Of a DNA stretch of 64,000 nucleotides, positions 59,181-64,000 are shown piece by piece. A program made the translations under genes and the position numbers. Source of the DNA: Candidatus Methanosuratincola sp. (GTDB lineage: Archaea > Thermoproteota > Methanomethylicia > Methanomethylicales > Methanomethylicaceae); NCBI GenBank assembly GCA_037478935.1, contig JBBFLR010000004.1:52018-116017 (forward strand). The letters run 5' to 3'. Every line of letters begins with the position of its first letter. Position 1 is the first letter of the stretch. The notes beneath the pieces are model-generated. The model was not told the DNA's origin. It saw only the letters and a program-made list of their open reading frames with translations, and did no database searches.

Positions 59181-61525
59181 CCACCCCTCCAGGCCCTCGC
59201 CAACTCTGCCCTCTCCAAGATATGTTCCTTCCCTCTCAGGCCCGTGATCCTGAGAGCGCCTTCCTTCTGCACCTCCCCGATGCGCCTTGCGGGGAGCCCC
59301 GTGAATGCCGCCTCGAAATCCCCCTCATGCCCTGCCTTGACCTCCACGAGGAACCTGCCTGCCGATTCGGAGAAGAGCGCATAATCGTCCCTTCCTGTCA
59401 GGATGATCCCTCTGCCGAGATCCAGAGACATGCCCAACCCGGGATCAGACCCTATCACCATCTCAGCCGCCGCCACCCCGAGCCCGCCGTCCGAAAGGTC
59501 ATGGCAAGCCGCCACGATGCCCGAGTCGATGGCTGCTGTCAGCGCCTCCATGATCCTCCTCGATACCGCAGGGTCTACCCTCGGCCATTCGCCTCCCTCG
59601 ATCCCCTTTGATCTGAGGTAGGCTGACCCGCAGACCTCCTCCTTTGTCGTCCCAAGGAGGTAGACTGGGTCGCCTGCTGCCTTGAGATCCGACGTAACCG
59701 CCTTCCTGACGTCGGGTATAATCCCGACGCCGGTTATGAGCAAGGTCGGCCTCACCGGTCCCATAGGGCTCTCGTTGTATAGCGAGTCCTTTCCCGATAT
59801 GAAAGGCGTGCCGAAAGCCTTTGCGAAATCATAGCATGCCTCGCATGCCCTCAGCAGGGACCACATCCTGTCTTCCTTCTCCGGGTTCCCCCAGACGAAG
59901 TTGTCAAGTATCGCTACCCTCCTGCCCCCGACCGCGATGTTGTTCCTGAGGGCTTCCTCGAGCGAGCACGCAGCCATCCAGTACGGGTCTGGGTAGAATG
60001 GGTTGATCCCGCAAGAGATGACTGCGCCCATCCATGAGTCCTTGAGCGGCTTGATGACCGCAGCGTCGTTGTGGCTGCCTGATTGCCCTTGCACAGGCTT
60101 GACGACCGTGCACCCCCTCACCTCATGATCGTAAGTCCTGACTACCCCCTCCCTGCTCCTGACGTTCGGGTCCGCGAGGAGCCCGAGGATCTCTGATGGC
60201 AGATCATCCGGCTCCTCCAGCGAGAGCGGGCGGGAGATCGTCTCGACCTTTTTGGCCCTCCTCTTTAGCTTTGGGGGGTTGTACAGGAAGTCGAGCCCGA
60301 GGTCGCAGACTGTGACCCCCTTGTACGTCGCTCTGAGCCTCTTCGTATTGTTAAACTTGCCCAGTACACACCACTCCAGATCTTCACCATCAAAGATGCA
60401 GGCGACCCTGTCTAGGTTCTTGGGAGGGATGGAGAGGAGCATCCTCTCCTGGCTCTCAGATACCCAGATCTCCCATGGCGCCATGCCCGTCTCCTTGAGC
60501 TTCACCCCGTCCAGTTCCACCGTGAGGCCAAGCCCAGACCTGCTCGCCATCTCGCCAGTCGCGCAGGAGATGCCTCCCCCGCCGAGATCCGTGATGCCTG
60601 ATGCCATGCATCCGTCCCTTATCCTGATTACCGCCCTCCTCAGCCTCTCCTCAACCAAGGGGTTGGGTATCTGGACTGCCGACCTCAGCCCCTCGGAGTC
60701 CTCTGGCAGGTCAGTCGAGGCAAAAGTTACGCCGTGTATGCCATCCCTGCCCGTCCTGCCGCCTACAAGGACAGCCAAGTCTCCCTCCTTGGTCTGCCTG
60801 ACGTACTTATCCTTGGGCAGGATCCCGAAGCAACCGCAGTAGACCACGACGTTGCCTGTGTAGTTCCTGTCGAAGAGCACGGCGCCGTTGACATTCGGTA
60901 TCCCCATGTTGTTGCCGTAGCTCCCCACGCCGGCTACGACCCCCTTGTAGATGTATCGCGGGTGCTTGATACCCGGGGCGAGCTCGCTGTATTTGATGTC
61001 GAGCGGGCCAAAGCAGAGGACGTCCGAGACTGCAATAGGCTCCCCCCAGACGCCTAGGATGTCCCTGATCACGCCCCCCACGCCGGTCGCTGCCCCCCCG
61101 AAGGGCTCGATGGCTGATGGATGGTTGTGGGTCTCTACCTTCGCTGCAATCACATGCCCTTTGTCAAAGTCGATGAGCCCGGCGTTGTCTTCGAATACTG
61201 AGAAGCACCAGGGCTTGGCGAGATCTTTGGTGGCCTTTGCTATGTAAGTCTTCAGTAGGCTCTCCACAGTGCCTGAATCGGTCTCAACAGCCCCCCTGAA
61301 CGTCTTGTGGATGCAGTGCTCCGACCAGGTCTGCCCGAAGGTCTGGAGCTCCACATCTGTAAGAGGCCTGCCAAACTCCTCCTTAATGGCCCTCATCTCA
61401 TCAAGGCTGAGCGCGAGTCCCATGCCGCTGCTTATCTCGAGCAGGTCCGGGTCCTCAGCCTCGCGGAGGTCTACCGCGGCGACCGGAGGGTCCTCGCTTA
61501 CCCTCCTAAGCAGTCCTTCCCTCAA
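59177..61525 (-). CDS. purL: FGAM synthase large subunit PurL
   Basis: A 782-residue small-type PurL that makes formylglycinamidine ribonucleotide: LTDVELQTFGQTWSEHCIHKTF, VAAKVETHNHPSAIEPFGGAATGVGGVIRD, DLGGGGISCATGEMASRSGLGLTVELD and ISGKDSLYNES. TTG 61525 follows GGAGGT 9 nt upstream, giving a 20-bp overlap with purS. It works with PurS and PurQ. Confidence 0.96.
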   Translation of the reverse strand: MREGLLRRVSEDPPVAAVDLREAEDPDLLEISSGMGLALSLDEMRAIKEEFGRPLTDVELQTFGQTWSEHCIHKTFRGAVETDSGTVESLLKTYIAKATKDLAKPWCFSVFEDNAGLIDFDKGHVIAAKVETHNHPSAIEPFGGAATGVGGVIRDILGVWGEPIAVSDVLCFGPLDIKYSELAPGIKHPRYIYKGVVAGVGSYGNNMGIPNVNGAVLFDRNYTGNVVVYCGCFGILPKDKYVRQTKEGDLAVLVGGRTGRDGIHGVTFASTDLPEDSEGLRSAVQIPNPLVEERLRRAVIRIRDGCMASGITDLGGGGISCATGEMASRSGLGLTVELDGVKLKETGMAPWEIWVSESQERMLLSIPPKNLDRVACIFDGEDLEWCVLGKFNNTKRLRATYKGVTVCDLGLDFLYNPPKLKRRAKKVETISRPLSLEEPDDLPSEILGLLADPNVRSREGVVRTYDHEVRGCTVVKPVQGQSGSHNDAAVIKPLKDSWMGAVISCGINPFYPDPYWMAACSLEEALRNNIAVGGRRVAILDNFVWGNPEKEDRMWSLLRACEACYDFAKAFGTPFISGKDSLYNESPMGPVRPTLLITGVGIIPDVRKAVTSDLKAAGDPVYLLGTTKEEVCGSAYLRSKGIEGGEWPRVDPAVSRRIMEALTAAIDSGIVAACHDLSDGGLGVAAAEMVIGSDPGLGMSLDLGRGIILTGRDDYALFSESAGRFLVEVKAGHEGDFEAAFTGLPARRIGEVQKEGALRITGLRGKEHILERAELARAWRGG

Positions 61526-61769
61526 TAACCAAGACCTCCACCATGAAGTCGTCCTTAGTGGGGTTTGCCAAGAGCTTCCTGCACATCTCTTCAGCTAATG
61601 CCTTTGCCTCCGTTGGGTCGCGCGCATCGACCTCTATGGTGTACGCCTTGCTTACCCTCACCGTCCCAACGCTGAACCCCAGATCCCTAAGTGACTTTGA
61701 AGCCACGTCGCCCTCCGGGTCGAAGTGCCCCCGCTTGAGGCTTACCTCTGCCTTGACCAGGAACCTCAA
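61506..61769 (-). CDS. purS: FGAM synthase accessory subunit PurS
   Basis: An 87-residue subunit that bridges PurL and PurQ: FLVKAEVSLKRGHFDPEGDVASKSLRDLGF and VRVSKAYTIEVDA are typical. ATG 61769 overlaps the purE stop; the 3' end overlaps purL. Confidence 0.94.
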   Translation of the reverse strand: MRFLVKAEVSLKRGHFDPEGDVASKSLRDLGFSVGTVRVSKAYTIEVDARDPTEAKALAEEMCRKLLANPTKDDFMVEVLVIEGRTA

Positions 61770-62200
61770 GTTCTGGACCTCCTCGCCATCTCCAGCTTTT
61801 CGCTGAGCTCAGGGTGCTTGAGCGCAAGTATCTCCACTGCGAGGAGCGCGGCGTTCTTCCAGTTGTCGACCCCGACCGTCGCGACAGGCACCCCAGGCGG
61901 CATCTGGACTATCGATAGCAGCGCATCGAGCCCCCCGAGCCTCACATCTCTGGGAACCCCTATAACAGGCCTCGTTGTCTTCGATGCGATCACTCCAGGC
62001 AGCGCTGCAGCTAGCCCGGCTACTGCGATGAACACTTCCGAGTCTGACCCCTTGATGTACGCGTCCAGCCTCTCCGGGTCCCGGTGTGCGGAGATGACTT
62101 GGAAGTCTGCCTCCACGCCGAATTCGCTCAGCGCCTCCTTGACCTTAGATCCTATCTCTTCATCTGACTTTGAGCCAACAATTACAGATGCCTTTGGCAC
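61766..62200 (-). CDS. purE: N5-CAIR mutase PurE
   Basis: A 144-residue PurE: ASVIVGSKSDEEIGSKV, VISAHRDPERL, FIAVAGLAAALPGVIASKTTRPVIGVPRD and SIVQMPPGVPVATVGVDNWKNAALLA. Short and without a PurK partner in view, so it may use CO2 and AIR directly (class II) or need PurK elsewhere. Confidence 0.95.
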   Translation of the reverse strand: MPKASVIVGSKSDEEIGSKVKEALSEFGVEADFQVISAHRDPERLDAYIKGSDSEVFIAVAGLAAALPGVIASKTTRPVIGVPRDVRLGGLDALLSIVQMPPGVPVATVGVDNWKNAALLAVEILALKHPELSEKLEMARRSRT

Positions 62201-62253
62201 GGATTTTTCCCTCCAATCCCCTCTTTTTCTTTTCCTATGCCCTCATCCACTCT

Positions 62254-63624
62254 TCAATCCTTGTAAACGAACTTCGTCTCTGCCATATGGGCTATCTTCT
62301 CTGCGCCCTCCCTTGCCTGATCGAGGCTAGCTGCATAAGAGAACGCCAGCCCCATCCTCCTGCCTGGGTACGCCGTGGGCTTCCCGAAGATCCAGAGGTC
62401 GCCCTTCACCCCTCCCTGGAGCCCTTCGTGCAGGCCCTTCAGGTTGAACTCCTGGACCGTGGCACCCTCCTTTACGCCCTCAGGGGCCAGGACTACATGC
62501 GCAACCCCGAATACTCCGTGGCGCGAGAGCTCGACCATAGATGGGTCGACTGGGATCCCAAGCGTGGAGATCAGCTGGAGCGCGCCCTCGTCCATGTTGA
62601 GCATCCACCTGGTGACAAGTCCTGTGTCGTGCGGGCGGTTCGCGACCTCGTTGTTGTAGACATCGTCGCCGACGACGAACTGCTCCACGGCGTAGAGGCC
62701 GATCCCGCCCATGAAGTCAGCGATCTTCAGTGCCCCCTCCCTGCACTTCGAAGCCGCCTCAGCGGAGATCGTCGACGGGAGCCAGCTCTCGTGGTAGGTC
62801 GCTCCCGGCCTCCTGTGCTCTATGGGTGGAAGGCAGGTGCTCACTATCTTCCCTTCTGTGTTGAAGTGCCGCACAACGATCTGAGTGATCTCCGTCCCCT
62901 TTTCCTTGACCTCCGGGAGGTACTTCTCGACGATAACCTCGTCCCCCACTCCCCGTGCGTGCTCGACAGAGTGCCTGTAGCTCTCCTCCAGCCCCTCCTC
63001 CGTCTTCACTATCGAGGTGCCGTGACCGCTCGAGGTCATAACCGGCTTGACTATCACTGGCAGCCCGAATCTCTCGGCAGCCTCCTTGACACCTGCCTCC
63101 GAGTCGGCATACGCCCATGGCGCCATCCTGAGCCCAAGCTTCTCGAACATGAGCTTCGTTGCGTGCCTGTCCATGCATACGAGCGGACCGTAGGGCGTTG
63201 ACATGACCCTGTACCCCTCCTCCATTCCGAGCTTGTATGCCCTCTGCGTGTTGATCCGCTCGACCTCCAAATAGATCGCATGGGGCGACCGCGGGTCCGG
63301 GATGTACTTCCTGATCATCTTCTCGAGCTGTTCCCCGTCCATCATGTCGAAGACCTCGGTATAGTCTGCGGCATCTTGGGCAGGGAACCCGTGGTACTTG
63401 TCGAAGGCAACCGTTATTATCCCTCCCCTAGCCCCCCCGAAGTGCCTCCCTGCCGCTGTGACAGCCAGATCCCCGAGCTCCCCCCCGCCCACGGATACAA
63501 AAGTCGCTGGGGATAGTGGCGAGATTTTCTCGAGCGGGACGAGCCTCCCCTCAATTTCCTTCCTGAGCGAGTCTATCTCTTTTATGAGCCTTACCCTTTC
63601 CTTTTCACTCATTCTGAAGACCAT
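62254..63624 (-). CDS. purT: Formate-dependent GAR transformylase PurT
   Basis: A 456-residue ATP-grasp enzyme that formylates GAR from formate, avoiding folates. SVGGGELGDLAVTAAGR, KPVMTSSGHGTSIVKTEEGLEES and NNEVANRPHDTGLVTRW are PurT-like. It starts at ATG 63624, where GAGGTG lies 7 nt upstream; the frame is open from GTG 63633. 31 bp after purD. Confidence 0.9.
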   Translation of the reverse strand: MVFRMSEKERVRLIKEIDSLRKEIEGRLVPLEKISPLSPATFVSVGGGELGDLAVTAAGRHFGGARGGIITVAFDKYHGFPAQDAADYTEVFDMMDGEQLEKMIRKYIPDPRSPHAIYLEVERINTQRAYKLGMEEGYRVMSTPYGPLVCMDRHATKLMFEKLGLRMAPWAYADSEAGVKEAAERFGLPVIVKPVMTSSGHGTSIVKTEEGLEESYRHSVEHARGVGDEVIVEKYLPEVKEKGTEITQIVVRHFNTEGKIVSTCLPPIEHRRPGATYHESWLPSTISAEAASKCREGALKIADFMGGIGLYAVEQFVVGDDVYNNEVANRPHDTGLVTRWMLNMDEGALQLISTLGIPVDPSMVELSRHGVFGVAHVVLAPEGVKEGATVQEFNLKGLHEGLQGGVKGDLWIFGKPTAYPGRRMGLAFSYAASLDQAREGAEKIAHMAETKFVYKD

Positions 63625-63655
63625 CTCTCCCACCTCGCAATCGATTATTGCCTGA

Positions 63656-64000
63656 TCACCCTACTTCCATCAATCCCTTCCCGGGTATCCAGATCATCCT
63701 CTTCCCGAGGAGCCCCCTCCTCTCCCTGTACTGGTAAATCTCCCTTGCCATGCTCCCGAGCTGGATCCTCCTCAGTACTGACTTCTCAGTCCCGATGTCG
63801 CTCCGGTGGAAAAGCTTCCACCCGTCGGCGAGCCTAACGCCCCTGCAGAGCTCCTCTGCTTTTGCGCTGGCCTCAGGGAGGGTGTCCCCTGTCCCTATGC
63901 ACTCGACGACCCTTGACCCTCCGGTCATCACGCCGTTGCCAGTATCCTCTGCGGAGGCCCAGAGGACCCTCCCCGCATTGGTCGGCGCTGTGAGCGAGAC
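63656..64000 (-). CDS. purD: Phosphoribosylamine-glycine ligase PurD, C-terminal part
   Basis: The last 114 codons of a gene running off the right edge; the frame stays open to 64000. VLWASAEDTGNGVMTGGSRVVECIGTGDTLPEASAKAEELC and HRSDIG match the C-terminal GARS domain. The 91-residue frame from GTG 63931 is only an internal start. Confidence 0.85.
   Translation of the reverse strand, partial: VSLTAPTNAGRVLWASAEDTGNGVMTGGSRVVECIGTGDTLPEASAKAEELCRGVRLADGWKLFHRSDIGTEKSVLRRIQLGSMAREIYQYRERRGLLGKRMIWIPGKGLMEVG

Noticed and set aside
63656..63931. A separate 91-residue gene at the right edge
   Set aside because: The frame is open to the window end and upstream codons continue the PurD C-terminal domain, so it is part of purD.

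Overview
The window reads as archaeal chromosome: short or absent 5' leaders, TATA-like boxes about 25 nt upstream of starts, Shine-Dalgarno motifs mainly inside operons, frequent GTG/TTG starts, and archaeal versions of mevalonate kinase, a PIP-boxed Y-family polymerase, two MoeA paralogues, a SpoVT/AbrB-PhoU regulator and CCG-domain redox proteins. A methanol:corrinoid methyltransferase set (mtaA, mtaB, mtaC, a RamA-like activase, a CobW-type GTPase) beside a group 4 [NiFe] hydrogenase operon points to a methylotrophic, H2-linked methanogen. Methanomethylicia (Verstraetearchaeota) is my best guess; this is inference, since no mcr or rRNA gene is present to prove it.

Layout. 1-9.2 kb: dihydrolipoamide dehydrogenase-like enzyme, ABC-2 exporter, ArsR regulator with two tiny thioredoxin-fold proteins, a LuxE/LuxC/SDR cluster that should activate and reduce a carboxylic acid, and a glutaredoxin plus ferredoxin:disulfide reductase-rubredoxin fusion. 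9-26.9 kb: mostly housekeeping (DUF169, dpo4, gcvT, two moeA, class III aminotransferase, TldE/PmbA, mevalonate kinase, Mrp/ApbC, MFS, purB), with a DUF4430 surface protein and an ECF S component that probably handle corrinoid uptake. 27-43.6 kb: the energy core, holding an AceTr-family transporter, mtaA, cobW-like, a zinc-less URO-D homologue, an unknown gene, RamA-like, mtaC and mtaB, then a 450-bp control region and a nine-gene hydrogenase operon. That operon carries, between its ion-pumping and hydrogenase subunits, an intact HdrB with two perfect CCG motifs, a cluster-less HdrC C-terminal-like protein and a four-[4Fe-4S] ferredoxin. 43.7-57.7 kb: an RHH protein, purM, two class I aminotransferases, nitroreductase, a phosphate operon (pstSCAB-phoU) divergent from an AbrB-PhoU regulator, an ion transporter, a second AceTr protein and a PrsW protease. 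57.7-64 kb: a possible structured RNA, a thioredoxin-like gene and a purine operon (purD-purT-purE-purS-purL-purQ) running leftward off the right edge.

The most notable signals are (1) the hydrogenase-HdrBC operon, which predicts a membrane complex joining H2 (or ferredoxin) to a disulfide through an ion pump; (2) a 17-bp palindrome, GGATRGATWATCYATCC, seen between TATA box and start codon of both corrinoid-uptake genes and again, as part of a perfect 31-bp palindrome, between mtaB and the hydrogenase operon, suggesting one corrinoid/methanogenesis regulon; (3) a TGTACACTTT element upstream of the mtaA-side AceTr gene, mtaBC and the hydrogenase operon; and (4) the archaeal LuxE-LuxC-SDR cluster. 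No mobile elements, CRISPR arrays, rRNA or tRNA genes were seen.
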